This document shows, piece after piece, positions 11,072 to 22,017 of a stretch of DNA of 64,000 nucleotides. Both the position numbers and the translations under genes were made by a program. The stretch's first letter is position 1. Each line of letters starts with the position of its first letter. This DNA comes from Metridium senile (lineage: Eukaryota > Cnidaria > Anthozoa > Actiniaria > Metridiidae), in assembly GCA_949775045.1 (NCBI GenBank), contig OX459095.1, positions 37,756,809-37,820,808 of the forward strand, given 5' to 3'. The notes under the pieces were generated by a model. It was not told the DNA's origin. It did no database searches and worked only from the letters and a program-made list of their open reading frames with translations.

Positions 11072-12348
11072 TAAAACCCAAGTTAGTCAAGTAATTACTG
11101 AGATCTTTTCTACACGATTGCAGTGGAATTATGTCAGTGCAATCTGGAGCATATGTTGTAGGGCCACACACATTATTTGCACTACCAAATGAGCAACTCA
11201 TTTTAACTTATTTATGTGAGAATCACTGAACGACTGGTTTGTGTCATGCTTGCGCATATCAACATGAATATGTAATTTTGATATTCATTAGCAGGTAGAG
11301 CCTATTATTTACTTTCTATATTTTTCTCATGCCCCCAGACAGAGAATAAAAAAAAATTCAAAAAACGTATTTTATCGTCTGGAGTATTTTTAAATTAGCT
11401 AAAACTTGCCATTATATTTCTATTTTTTTTTTTTTTTTTAATACAAAAAAGTGAAAAAAGGAACTAGTATATTTGTTTTTAATTTTTGATATTCAGATGA
11501 TTGAAATGAGTAAACAAAAAAATAAATTTACGAATAAAAAAGAACGCTGGTATATATAGCCGCCCCCTCCGCGCTCTGCCGCCCTTATCTATCCTAACTA
11601 GTGCTCAGTCTCTCGCGGCAATGGATTCCAAGATTACAAGCTCGCGAATATGCTACAAAAAGAATTGAAATCGACAATTTGAGCTCCGGTACATGTCATA
11701 CTACACTTCCGGAAAGCAAATATTAGTTATAAACTGAATTGGATTCATTTTACACCCGAAATGGACTACATATGACGCTCTGAACTCATCTGGACCATTT
11801 TGCCTTATTTCAGGTAAGTTCGACATATTTGAGCGTCTCTGTCATCTTGCAAACTGTATGGCCCAATACTATTAATTTTGATTCTGATACAGTGGAACAA
11901 GGAGGGTTTGATTTTGGGTTTCAGTTTCTCTCAGCATCGCGTTTGTGTATTTTTTGGCGGTTTTTTTCGTATTAACGATTTAGAGTGTGCACACATTTTA
12001 ACGGCTACATATAGCGTATGGAAGTATTTAAGTATATCTTGATTTGTATAAGTACTATACGGTATTAACTCCCCACAGAATAAATTTCAAGAGAATACGT
12101 TTCATTTTAAGTGTTCTAGGAGGTCGTAAACTTCGTTAAAATTACAAGGGTAACATACTGTGATTCTGGGGGAGGGGTAGGGGTAGTCGTATTTCTTGAA
12201 TGAGAAGAGTTGACAAGCTAAGGCTGTCATATTTATACATGTTACCACCCAACCTATCTATGATGTTAGTATGAATTGATTAGGCCAACCCCCATCTTTA
12301 CAGGTCTTTTGATTTTGCATGGTTTTCTCAGACAATGACTCTTAAGCC
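11072..12348. other. No gene recognised; promoter-like patch
   Basis: Mostly AT-rich. Near 11550 a TATATATAGCCGCCCCCTCC stretch precedes a GC-richer segment ending at CTCGCGGCAATGG, which resembles a core promoter with a start codon, but the frame after that ATG closes at once. A palindrome GACTCTTAA-GCC-TTAAGAGTC (12338-12359) overlaps the left TTAA of the next element. Confidence 0.3.
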
Positions 12349-12352
12349 TTAA

Positions 12353-15300
12353 GAGTCATACTCTGTAAGAGTCAGACCTAGGCCGGCCAGGTAGGATCAC
12401 CGATTTGCCCCAAATTCAGCATGTAGACTTGTTTTGGTGCCCTATAAACGAATCCAGTGGTTTGGGACGAAAAAAAATTTTTGTTCAAAAGTTAGGGGGG
12501 AGGGGTACTTTTGGGTCCTAAAACGATCGTCAAATAGCGCAAATCATCGGTATGTTTGGCGATTCATATCACTACAAGCATAACAGTTTTCAAAACATTT
12601 TAATATACCAAACAAAGTATATTATTTCTTCTATGGAAAACAGCTTTCAAATTTAAAAAATAATTGTTTTCAAGTATCTCACAGACTCCGAAAAGAAAGG
12701 AATATGGCGGCGTTGCTGACTAACCAAAAATTTAGGGTTTTTTGATGGTCCAAAAATGGCCTTGGTATTTTAATTCAGAAGCTGTCCGTTATTTTGGGAT
12801 AACTTCAATAATAGTTCTAAAGATTGCACAAATAAAAAATCTGGGCAAATTTAATGCGCGGCCTCACGATCACTCTAAATGTCAGATATTTCATCGATTT
12901 TCAATTAAAAATGCAAATTAGCCGTTGTTGGTTACTTGTGGTTTATATAATATGAATTGACTTTTTGAACAGTTTGTTCTTCCATACAGTACTTTTAGAT
13001 TATACAAATCTCTTTACAATGAATACAATCTATTTGAGAACATTTTTTGACCGAAAAGCTAGTATTCAGACGTTTTGTTGGATATCGAAAATTAGCATAA
13101 TTAATGCTAAAATGTCGTGATCAACGGTGCGTATTAAACATTATTATTTCGGCCGAGCATTTTTATACATACTCTATTAACTATGATACAGATTGCAAAG
13201 CATTTATAATTAAATTTTTTCATACCTTAAATATCTCAACTATGTAGTTTTCAAGCAAAAGCAGTGTTTCACAAATTCAAGAATTGTATAGAAATTCAGG
13301 CGCATTTGATCATATACCCATGTTAATTTGGGCCTAATAAGTAATAAATTATTATTATAATGAAATGAACACAAATACTTTTTAAACTTTCAAAGAAAGC
13401 TGTAATAAGGACGGAACAGATATAATATAATATATTACACAATCTCGAGGGGAAAAATATCCTGCACCAAAAAATTCCCCAACCCACACCCATCAAATTT
13501 CTAATGATCCGTGTCTAATTAAAGTTTTTTTGGACAAAAAATATGAAGTTACCATATTTGATAATTAATTATTATTTGATAATTGGTTACTGATATAAAA
13601 TTAAAGCCGATGTGAAAATACATTTTCACAGACTAACCTGCGGGCTGTTATTTAGTTGGTGAGAAATCCTCCGCTTTACTTGAAAATGTTTTTGTATTAC
13701 ATTAATATGAATTGAGCTGATTGCTATAGTTTATTATGAAATAGTCAAATCTCTTTAAAATACTATACTTCAGGAACTTTAATTTGCCTATATATGGCAA
13801 ATTGCGTATTCGGAAAGCTAGTGACAGATCCTTGCAGTAAGAGTGGAAAGAACGAAGAATGCACATTACTGCATGCATAGTTATAATAAAGATGTAAGAA
13901 GACACCTGCGAAACTGCAATATTGCTGACACCCATATAAATACTGAAGTAGTTTTAATCTTTGCCAAGATCAGGCAAATAGTAAGACTTTCATGTCTTCT
14001 TGGATAAGTATGTTAACCCGGAGGTATTGGTCCCTTCTCTCCGCACACCAAACACATTGTACAGGAGGGATGTATATAAGAACCCATACAACTATTTGAC
14101 TAAGAGAAGGGCACTGAGCTCATGGCGGTGTGGGCTTACAATTCTAGAATTTAGATCCGCTTTGCGGTAGCAATGTCAACTGAAAGGTTGCTATAGTAAA
14201 AAGAGACCAAGTACTTAAATACAGCCACTAACAACCCCATGCATGGGCTTTGCCGAGTGCTTGGACTACATAGACGAAGAGTCCTTTCATAACCAACAGC
14301 ACTATATTCAAGAGGAACAAACTTCTTTTGTTTATATACAGTTAATATATGTGTGTGTATATAATTGGAGGTATGTTTTAGGTTTAAGAATACAGCTGAT
14401 ATATAATTATAATGACTGATGACATTTCCTTTTTTTGGTAAAAAAAATTCCAGTGTATTTCTTCATCAATTCGTAATCGTCAAAATTGTATGTAGCCTGA
14501 TTTTCAGAGCGGGCATGGGTAGTTTGGGGAAAAAGTGATAGCGTAGGATCCAGGCCCGCTCTGAAAATAAGGCTAAATTGTATGTTGTGTACTGTATATC
14601 TCATTTTTGTAATGTATTTTAGTTATAGTTGATATTTGAATAAACAATTATCCGGGGTAGTGTAGACGGGCCTGTGGTTTCTAATTACACTCATCAGAAG
14701 AAAAAAGAAAGAAAAATTCAACAAATATCTAGAATAGCGCAAAAGAATGATCACGCAGTATTAATTCACAGGTGGAAAAAGTGACCAGCAACCGCAGCCA
14801 CTCAGGAAACATGGAAACCACTTAGTTCAGCAGTCACAGTTAGTGCAACAGCAAACCACTCATACTCTAGACGTGCAAATTATGGAAGTTATTCTACAGG
14901 TTAAATAATCAGAAGTTTATCGATCCTTTCTATAGGGCGAGTCTTCACCGACTCGGAACATCGTTTAGGATTGGTTTGAAAAACAATAGAGTCTTTCCAA
15001 ACAACTGTCCTAAACCTAACCAAACAATAGCGGTTCTGTCTAATGGGGCCAATAAAAATACAGCTTTCTACTGGTGAAGTCCAACCCTTTCTATATACGA
15101 ATCGCGGCTTTGTTTGAAACGCCTGCTACTATGCCAGGGACACCTTATATGCCCTTGTACCATATTTCAATTTTGAGATGCAGGATCCCTGTGGTGAGAC
15201 ATATTCTATATATTGATTTCCATCTTGTTACTTCAACGTATTTGATTGGAAAATGAAAATATCTGTACAGAAACACTATTCTATCATAATATAATTGAAA

Positions 15301-16483
15301 TACTTCTATTATTTCATATTTGACAAAATTAAACAGCTTGGACATATTTTTCCAATTGCGGGGTCCCTGTGGTGAGATGATGAAATCAAAGGATGTTCCA
15401 CTAAAGGGATTTTTTGGGATTTTTAGCATATTGTTTAGGACACTTATCCTAACATAATTATAGAGAGAAAAGTTATATTGCAATTTGTTTGGACTCAAAC
15501 CACAGATTCACTGGACTATAAGGCGTATTAATTATCAAAGTACGTAGTACTTAAAATACGTATTAAAGCTTCATTCTTTGATTTAATTCATGATATTGTG
15601 GAACACTGCTCTTGCTACATAGTTTAGAAATGTTAGATCTGAAAACATTTAAAGGCATTGCTATCTGTATGTATAAAAATATCAATGTTTAATACGCACC
15701 GTTGATCACGACATTTTAGCATTAATTATGCTAATTTTCGATATCCAACAAAACGTCTGAATACTAACTTTTCGGTCAAACAAATGTTCTCAAATAGATT
15801 GTATTCATTGTAAAGAGCTTTGTATAATCTAAAAGTACTGTATGGAAGAACAAACTGTTCAAAAAGTCGATTCATATTATATAAACCACAAGTAACCAAC
15901 AACGGCTAATTTGCATTTTTAATTGAAAATCGATGAAATATCTGACAATCAGAGTGATCGTGAGGCCGCGCATTAAATTTGCCCAGATTTTTTATTTGTG
16001 AAATCTTTAGAACTATTATTGAAGTTATCCCAAAATAACGGACAGCTTCTGAATTAAAATACCAAGGCCATTTTTGGACCATCAAAAAACCCTAAATTTT
16101 TGGTTAGTCAGCAACGCCGCCATATTCCTTTCTTTTCGGAGTCTGTGAGATACTTGAAAACAATTCTTTTTTAAATTTGAAAGCTGTTTTAGATAGTAGA
16201 AATAATATACTTTGTTTGGTATATTAAAATGTATTAAAAACTTTTATGCTTGTAGTAATATGAATCGCCAAACATACCGATGATTTGCGCTATTTGACGA
16301 TCGTTTTAGGACCCAAAAGTACCCCTCCCCCCTAACTTTTGAACAAAAAAATTTTTTCGTCCCAAACCACTTGATTCGTTTATAGGGCACCAAAACAAGT
16401 CTACATGCTGAATTTGGGGCAAATCGGTGATCCAACCTGGCCACGACTTCTTGATTTGGTCTGATTCTTACAGACTACCACTC
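12353..16483. mobile_element. 4.13 kb TTAA-flanked element with 0.8 kb inverted repeats
   Basis: TTAA occurs at 12349-12352 and 16484-16487. The outer ends are GAGTCATACTCTGTAAGA and, inverted, GAGTGGTAGTCTGTAAGA. The arms (12353-13142 and 15684-16483) are near-identical from the GGCCAGGT-GGATCACCG block inwards, ending at CGGTGCGTATTAAACATT. The 2.5 kb between the arms has no recognisable transposase. TTAA duplication is the rule for piggyBac and Kolobok superfamilies, so this is probably a non-autonomous member. The outermost 35 bp of the two arms are more diverged than the inner part. Confidence 0.8.
14495..14573. mobile_element. 79-bp TA-flanked MITE nested in the 4.1 kb element
   Basis: Ends GCCTGATTTTCAGAGCGGGC and, inverted, GCCTTATTTTCAGAGCGGGC differ at one base. 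TA flanks it at 14493-14494 and 14574-14575. The interior is only about 40 bp. Confidence 0.75.
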
Positions 16484-16957
16484 TTAAGTGTTAAATATTT
16501 TGATTTTTCAAACCTATAAGCCCCATTTTTTTCATGTGTATTTTAAATAGTTTTTCTACTTTTTATGCGGTTCTTGATGGATTAATAGGTATGAGTGATG
16601 TTTTGGAAGTTTTCAAAATTGGATAAGCCTTTAGGCAAAATTACTCGATTCTGAAAACAAAATTGCACAAGCCTTTTAGGCAAGTCCAATTTTACAACTT
16701 TCTAAACATGGCGATCGAGTACCTATTAATTACAAATTGTGCAAAAATACTAATTGGTACTCTGCAGAATCAATTTAAGATTTAATTGTACTCCTCTTGT
16801 CTAATCAGAATCAAGTAATTTTGTACAGTATATTATAGAAGATGAAAATTACTTGTGTTATTCACACAAGCTCCTTGATTCTGTTTCATTGCATTACATG
16901 ATACAACTAAAGTTAGTATGATGCTAATAACTAACAACAAAATGTTTTTGTACTTAG

Positions 16958-17067
16958 GAGCAGCAGAAACATACTACAAATCCTTGTGTGACGCGTTAAA
17001 GCGAAAACAAAATGGTACAGCAAAGAGTCATGCCTTGTTGTGTAGGAAACAGGGACGCATCAGAGAT
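16958..17067 (+). CDS. Isolated exon candidate, unrecognised
   Basis: After a TTGTACTTAG acceptor, the open stretch encodes AAETYYKSLCDALKRKQNG and then a Cys- and Arg-containing LLCRKQGRIRD, ending at GAT|GTAAGT. The basic helix-like composition could be part of a DNA-binding domain, but no family is recognised. A second exon-like stretch lies at about 14772-14900 (CAG|GTGGAAAAAG, Gln-rich) inside the 4.1 kb element. Joining them is speculation. Confidence 0.25.
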
Positions 17068-17519
17068 GTAAGTAAAACGTTAACCTTACTTAGAAAAACT
17101 ATTATTTCCTTTTTCTTAGTTGTTTGTCAAAACAAACAGTTCCAAAATGGTGCCTTGAGAAAGCATAAATGGTTTTGGATACTTTTAGGAATTTTCATTT
17201 AGTTTTTTATTGTTGATAGAGCAACATAGAGCTTTTGTTGTCCAAGTTACAAATATTTTTTAAAGTAAGGACACTCGAAATGTGAACAATTTGAGGTTTT
17301 TTAATAACAAATTTAACCAACATCCCATTAGCGAATACATGAGAACTTGCTATTCATTTTTAGTGGTTTTGTTGCACTAGAAGGTTAATAAAATAGTAAC
17401 ATGAAAAAGGCAAGTGTTCATGGTTTGAGTATCCTAACTATAATGCAAAGTTATGTTAAGGACATATTTAGGGTTAACATGGAAAACAACTCTCTTGGAC
17501 GACGCCATTTTGAAACTGT

Positions 17520-17579
17520 TGGATAAGGGATAAAATGCTTGTGATTGGCATACTAGCTTGAAGCGTGCATGCAAAATCA
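17520..17579 (+). repeat. 60-bp direct repeat, left copy, bounding the rDNA fragment
   Basis: Starts TGGATAAGGGATAAAATGCT and ends GCATGCAAAATCA. An almost identical copy (one mismatch, T/C in GAAGCG[T/C]GCATGC) lies at 20041-20100. The rDNA/R2 segment lies between them. Confidence 0.9.
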
Positions 17580-17759
17580 CCTTGTATGGACTTTAACAGT
17601 GCACTTGGAGAGCGACAACAGGGATTAAGTCGCGTCGAAAGACGAGCTATTGGGTCCTGCTATCCTTCAAGGGACACGGCCATGACCTGGGTCTAGGCCG
17701 TCACACCTCAACGCCGCGCACGTGACACCCTAGAGCAGCACGGACGCGTATTGTTTTTT
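17580..17759 (-). ncRNA. ITS2, partial
   Basis: Minus-strand sequence following the 5.8S 3' end. It includes a GC-richer segment with CTAGGGTGTCACGTGCGCGG and breaks off at the 60-bp repeat; no 28S follows. It is an internal transcribed spacer, assigned by position only. Confidence 0.7.
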
Positions 17760-17917
17760 AAACCGACACTCAGACAAACATGCTCCTGGGAAGACCCAGG
17801 AGCGCCATTTGCGTTCAAAGTTTCGATGATTCACTGAATTCTGCAATTCACACTACTTATCGCACCTGGCTGCGTTCTTCATCGATGCACGAGCCAAGAG
17901 ATCCACCGTTAAAAGTT
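17760..17917 (-). rRNA. 5.8S rRNA: 5.8S rRNA, full length
   Basis: Read on the minus strand it begins AACTTTTAACGGTGGATCTC and contains the universal GATGAAGAACGCAGC, GAATTGCAGAATTCAGTGAA and AACTTTGAACGCAAATGGCG blocks, ending near GTCTGAGTGTCGG. Length is about 158 nt, normal for animals. The conserved core shows no obvious break, although the surrounding locus is incomplete. Confidence 0.92.
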
Positions 17918-18812
17918 TTTTACTTTTTATAGTATAGTTTTTCTCTGCAAGTGACAGTGTTGTGTTTGTATAAAAAAAAATATTGGAGGCTGCGAGCGTA
18001 ACTAGACATTTGAAGTTCTCTTAAGGTTACCGTCCACGTTCGCGGGGTGCTCTCAGTTAAAAATTGTTTAGCGCGTCACTTAACAATAAAGATAGACAAA
18101 GTATATATCATTTTAAAGCTTATATAACAGAGAATAAGACTATGTAAGTTTTTTTTAAAAAACGAATATCTTTAACCAATGCTCCACGAAAAACCTCAAA
18201 ATCGAGTGCTTTCATTAAAAAAAGTATAAGTCCAAAAGTTCCTACTACTTCGCCGTCATTTCTGCATTATGTCAATCAGCACATACATGTGTTCAAAACC
18301 GTGTCCAGTTTTTTCGATAAAATGCTTCGTTCTTGAATAAATGTGTTTCAAAGTCGACTCATTGTTAAAACTTCAAGTTAAATAACAAAATGGGCCATAA
18401 CTCTAAAACTAAGCATTTTATCAAAAAAACTGGACACGGTTTTGAAGACCAATATGTGTTGATTGACATAACGAAGAAATGACGGCAAAGCAGTATGAAC
18501 TTTTTTACTTATACTTTTTTAAACAACTCGCATTGAAGGCGGTTAATTTTGAGGTTTTTCGAAGAGCACATCTTATAGAAAATTGTTGTGTATAACAAAA
18601 CATACACAGTCTTATTCTCTGTTATATAAGCTTTAAAATGATATATAATATGTCTATTATTATTGTAAAATGACGCGGTAAACACACTTTTAACTGAGAC
18701 CATGTGAAAGCACTCCGCGAACGTGGACCGTAACCTTAAACCACATAACTACCCCCCAAACCTTCAAACAAGTTCTCGGTGTGACCAAGTGATTGGCTTG
18801 GACAATGATCGG
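17918..18812 (-). ncRNA. ITS1 interrupted by a foldback element
   Basis: Spacer between 18S and 5.8S. Without the inserted element (18025-18735 plus one TTAA) it would be about 180 bp. It holds a TACCCCCCAAACCTTC stretch near the 18S side. Confidence 0.7.
18025..18735. mobile_element. TTAA-flanked foldback in ITS1, 711 bp
   Basis: TTAA at 18021-18024 and 18736-18739. The ends are GGTTACCGTCCACGTTCGCG and, inverted, GGTTACGGTCCACGTTCGCG. Both arms carry ATCATTTTAAAGCTTATATA and AGAGAATAAGACT. No coding capacity; the minus-strand open frame in the right arm is fortuitous. The TTAA duplication suggests piggyBac/Kolobok-type mobilisation. Confidence 0.8.
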
Positions 18813-18820
18813 TAATGATT

Positions 18821-18870
<50 letters not shown>

Positions 18871-18925
18871 AATGATCAAGTTTGAACAACTTTTAGGCAG
18901 TCAAGCAGGAGTCCTCACTAACCCA

Positions 18926-18961
<36 letters not shown>

Positions 18962-19396
18962 ATCAACGCGAGCTGATGACTCACGCTTACTAGGAATTTC
19001 TCGTTCAAGATCAAGAATTGCAATTATCTATCCCTAGCACGACGATGTTTCAAATAATTACCCACGCCTTTCGGCGAAGGAGAGACTCGTTGACATCGTC
19101 AGTGTAGCGTGCGTGCGGCCCAGAACATCTAAGGGCATCACAGACCTGTTATTGCCTTCCTGACTTTGGTTGAACACCAACAGTCCCTCTAAGAAGTTAG
19201 CCGCGAATCGAGATTCGCGTAACTATTTAGCAGGATAAGGTCTCGTTCGTTAACGGAATTAACCAGACAAATCACTCCACCAACTAAGAACGGCCATGCA
19301 CCACCACCCATAGAATCAAGAAAGAGCTCTCAATCTGTCAATCCTTCCTATGTCTGGACCTGGTGAGTTTCCCCGTGTCGAGTCAAATTAAGCCGC

Positions 19397-19435
<39 letters not shown>

Positions 19436-19436
19436 T
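18813..19436 (-). rRNA. 18S rRNA: 18S rRNA, 3' third only
   Basis: On the minus strand the 3' end reads GTAACAAGGTTTCCGTAGGT and GAACCTGCGGAAGAATCATT (one change from the usual GGATCATTA). Further in are TGTACACACCGCCCGTCGC and, at the truncated end, AAAGGAATTGACGGAAGGGC. About 624 nt of roughly 1,800 remain. The break at 19436 lies exactly after TTCCTTTT where R2-type coding sequence begins on the other strand. Scattered changes at conserved positions suggest a pseudo-copy. Confidence 0.9.
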
Positions 19437-19900
19437 GTATGGCCTCAAGCGAGACAGAGATTCACATTCTTCAAACTTGTTTAAGCATGAAGGGCGTAAT
19501 ATGTCGTAGACATAATGACGTCATGCAAATCCTATCACGTGAGCTTAAGGCGCTAGGGGCTGAAGTCGAAGTTGAACCTTGGCTTAAAGTCGAGGATAAC
19601 AACAACCATCCAGACATTTTAGCTCGGATAAACAATAACATTTATGTTATTGATATATCCTGTCCATACGAAACATCAATGGACAAACTTAAAAGCGCAA
19701 AAATAGCCAAGGAGGAAAAATGCCGGGTACTAATTCCATTCTATACCAGCAAAGTCCCGAAAGCCTCGGTCATAGTAATTGGGTTTATTGTGGGAGCTCG
19801 TGGAGTTTTCGGGTGGGTTTCCGGCTCGGGCACACGGTTGAGGCACGTGGTAGTCTGTCACCTCCGATTCTCTCACCCGCGGGGAGGACAGGTGTAACTG
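19437..19900 (+). pseudogene. R2-type retrotransposon C terminus (restriction-like endonuclease)
   Basis: The frame begins at the 18S junction in the middle of the C-terminal zinc motif (ETEIHILQTC, the H-x4-C half). It then has RRHNDVMQILSREL, the HPDILARI and VIDISCPYE motifs of the PD-(D/E)XK-like endonuclease, and ends with VIGFIVGARGVFG, the usual last block of R2-clade proteins. The catalytic P-D...D spacing looks intact. RT and everything 5' are missing. R2-clade elements insert in rDNA (R8 is known from 18S of Hydra), normally in the rRNA sense; here the coding strand is opposite to 18S. Confidence 0.75.
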
Positions 19901-19939
19901 GAAGGTGCTTTGGGTTAATTACTGCTTTCACACTAAATC

Positions 19940-20195
19940 TTAGAACCCACTGGATGCGGGTCAGACGTGTCCGAAATGCACGTTTCTGCCCAGCGACCAC
20001 AAAATCCTAAGGATGCATCTGAAGAAACAGAATCAGAGGATGGATAAGGGATAAAATGCTTGTGATTGGCATACTAGCTTGAAGCGCGCATGCAAAATCA
20101 GAATCGAGGATGATATCGATTGGGAATGCCGCAAATGTAAGACGATCAAAGATAGAGTGAAGTCTATCGGGAGCCACTTTCGTTACTGTATTTTT
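19940..20195 (+). pseudogene. R2-type N-terminal zinc fingers, split by the 60-bp repeat
   Basis: Frame 1 reads TCPKCTFLPSDHKILRMHLK, C-x2-C-x12-H, as in R2 N-terminal CCHH fingers. After the inserted 60-bp repeat a second frame reads DDIDWECRKC and on to GSHFRYC, a C-x2-C-x12-H-x3-C finger. Such fingers bind the rDNA target in R2-clade elements. Lying downstream of an R2-type C terminus, this suggests a head-to-tail junction of two copies. It is frameshifted between the fingers and not followed by RT. Confidence 0.5.
20041..20100 (+). repeat. 60-bp direct repeat, right copy
   Basis: Matches 17520-17579 except one base. It interrupts the zinc-finger region: CAGAATCAGAGGAT before it resembles CAGAATCGAGGAT after it, so the insertion seems to have duplicated about 13 bp of local sequence. 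Confidence 0.9.
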
Positions 20196-20600
20196 TTTAA
20201 TTTTCATTTCTATTTTCACCAAATACTATAAAGTTAACAGACTTAGGACATCAAAACGACATTATAAAAAAGAATATAGAAAAATTCAGGGATATTTTGT
20301 TGCTGATTTGTCGAGTTTTCGTCGCTTTTTATGCAAATGTTGTACGCTTAATTGCATGTTTATATAGTATATATTTATAGGCTTTTATATTGCTTTTTTT
20401 GTCAATAACGTTTTATTTCGTTTTATAGTTTAATATCATCATAGTTAATTAGTATAATAATTGATATACTCACTCATTTGTGATTTTATTATTTTTCCAG
20501 ATTAATTACTGAATTGAAATTTACATCATCTTATTGTCAGTATTTAATTAAGCAATTAAATAGTAACATGAGTGCTTTTGTTTGTTATATTTTCCAAGGC
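20196..20600. other. AT-rich spacer before Harbinger
   Basis: No gene. Long T- and A-rich runs. The outer end of the Harbinger element presumably lies here, but no terminal inverted repeat partner was found by eye. Confidence 0.35.
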
Positions 20601-20602
20601 CT

Positions 20603-21370
20603 ATGTACTGGACTACAAATCATGACAATCTTTTAGCAAGGGAAGTATTGTACCATGAGCCTTATTCTCTGCCAAAGGGAAGCACCGAAAGAGCAACATC
20701 ATGGGAAACTATTCCATCAAGTCTGAACATCAATGGAACTGTTAAGTTCACTGTCAGTGGCAGATCAATAAGAGACAGAGCCACATTGCTTATCAAGAAA
20801 TATAAAAAGAAAATGACGAAATAAAATCTTCATGCACAGCAATTCGCCCAGTGTCTGAATTTGATGCTGCAATGGAAGAAATAACGGAACAATGGGAGGC
20901 ATCAGAAAAAAAGTAGCAGTGAAGGCAAGCAAAGCAAGGTGGATAAAGATGAAAGGAGACAGGCAGAAGATATCAGAAACAAAGCCCTGGAAAAGATTGG
21001 TGAATCACAAAAAAGAAAAAAAGAAGCTGGAGAAACTCCTGAAAAAAAAAACAATAGAAGAAAAAGGAGATCTGGTGATGAAACCATAAAATACTTAAAA
21101 GAAAGATCAGATCAGGAATACAGGATCAGACAAGAAGAACTGACGCTGAAAAAAGAAACACAGGAGGCACAGCAAAAGCAACAAGCAGCCAATGTAACAC
21201 AAATGAACAACCAACAGGAGCAACAAATGGCAATGTTCCAGGCAATGCAACAACAGCAACAACAACAACTCCAACAAATGACTCAGTTGCGAATGTCCTT
21301 AATGCAACAACAACAACAACAAAGCCAAGCTTTCATGACAATTTTACAAGTACTTGTAAATAAAAAATAA
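20603..21370 (+). pseudogene. Harbinger Myb/SANT-like DNA-binding protein
   Basis: Starts MYWTTNHDNLLAREVL, followed by GSTERATSWETIP and RSIRDRATLLIKKYKKK, the tryptophan-spaced Myb/SANT-like pattern of the second protein in PIF/Harbinger elements. That protein helps carry the transposase into the nucleus and to the element ends. Two single-base shifts in A-runs (near 20812 and 20908) break the frame. The remainder is a basic, coiled-coil region (AEDIRNKALEKIGES, EYRIRQEELTLKK) and a Gln-rich tail with CAA/CAG runs, ending QAFMTILQVLVNKK. It is divergent to the transposase at 22018-23141, as usual for the family. Confidence 0.7.
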
Positions 21371-22017
21371 TGTTTATACTGCATGCTAAGATATAAAGTT
21401 GAGTTAAGCTTAATTTTCATGCATGTATATTTAATAAACTGCATTTAAATAATTAACAAACAATAATAATGCAATTATATTGTAATGTTTGTTGGTATTT
21501 ATAGCAATTGATTGTTTATTTATATTTTTCTGATATATATTATATATATTTGCATGTTTTTTAAATATATTACTTGTTGATATCTTAATAAATTTATTGT
21601 ATTTAGATTATATATTTATACATATGTACCATTTAATTCATTGAAGTGGTTAATTCAATTGAGTGTAAATTAATCAAACAACTCAAAAATAAAATTGAAG
21701 TGGTTTTAATTCTGAAAAAAGAACTGAACTAATTGAGACTGCATGGCCATATATACTGTGAATAAAAAATCATGCAGCTAGATGAGTTAGTTTATAAACA
21801 CCTATATTATAAATACATATATGGTTATACTTCACTATTGCAACTGGCAATTATAACTATATGAAAACCTTCTGCAAAAATACTCATGGTATATGTGTTT
21901 CCAAAAGGTTATAAAACTAATTAATATGCATAATTAGTTCCACAGCTAGATTGCATGCACATGTATGTATATATGGTATAAAAAATAGACAAACAATTGA
22001 TTATATTAATGATTATG
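21371..22017. other. AT-rich spacer between the two Harbinger genes
   Basis: Very AT-rich 3' untranslated sequence between convergent Harbinger genes, with repeats of TATATATTTA-type words and a TTAATTCAATTGAGTG near-palindrome. No coding sequence seen. Confidence 0.5.

Noticed and set aside
11540..11640. TATATATAGCCGCC promoter followed by an ATG as a gene start
   Set aside because: The frame closes within a few codons and no downstream exon could be linked; kept only as a promoter-like patch.
18509..18703. Minus-strand ORF in the ITS1 region
   Set aside because: Lies within the right arm of a non-coding foldback; no conserved motif.
20902..21087. Leu/Ser-rich minus-strand peptide resembling a signal peptide
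   Set aside because: Complement of the Lys/Glu-rich Harbinger coding sequence.
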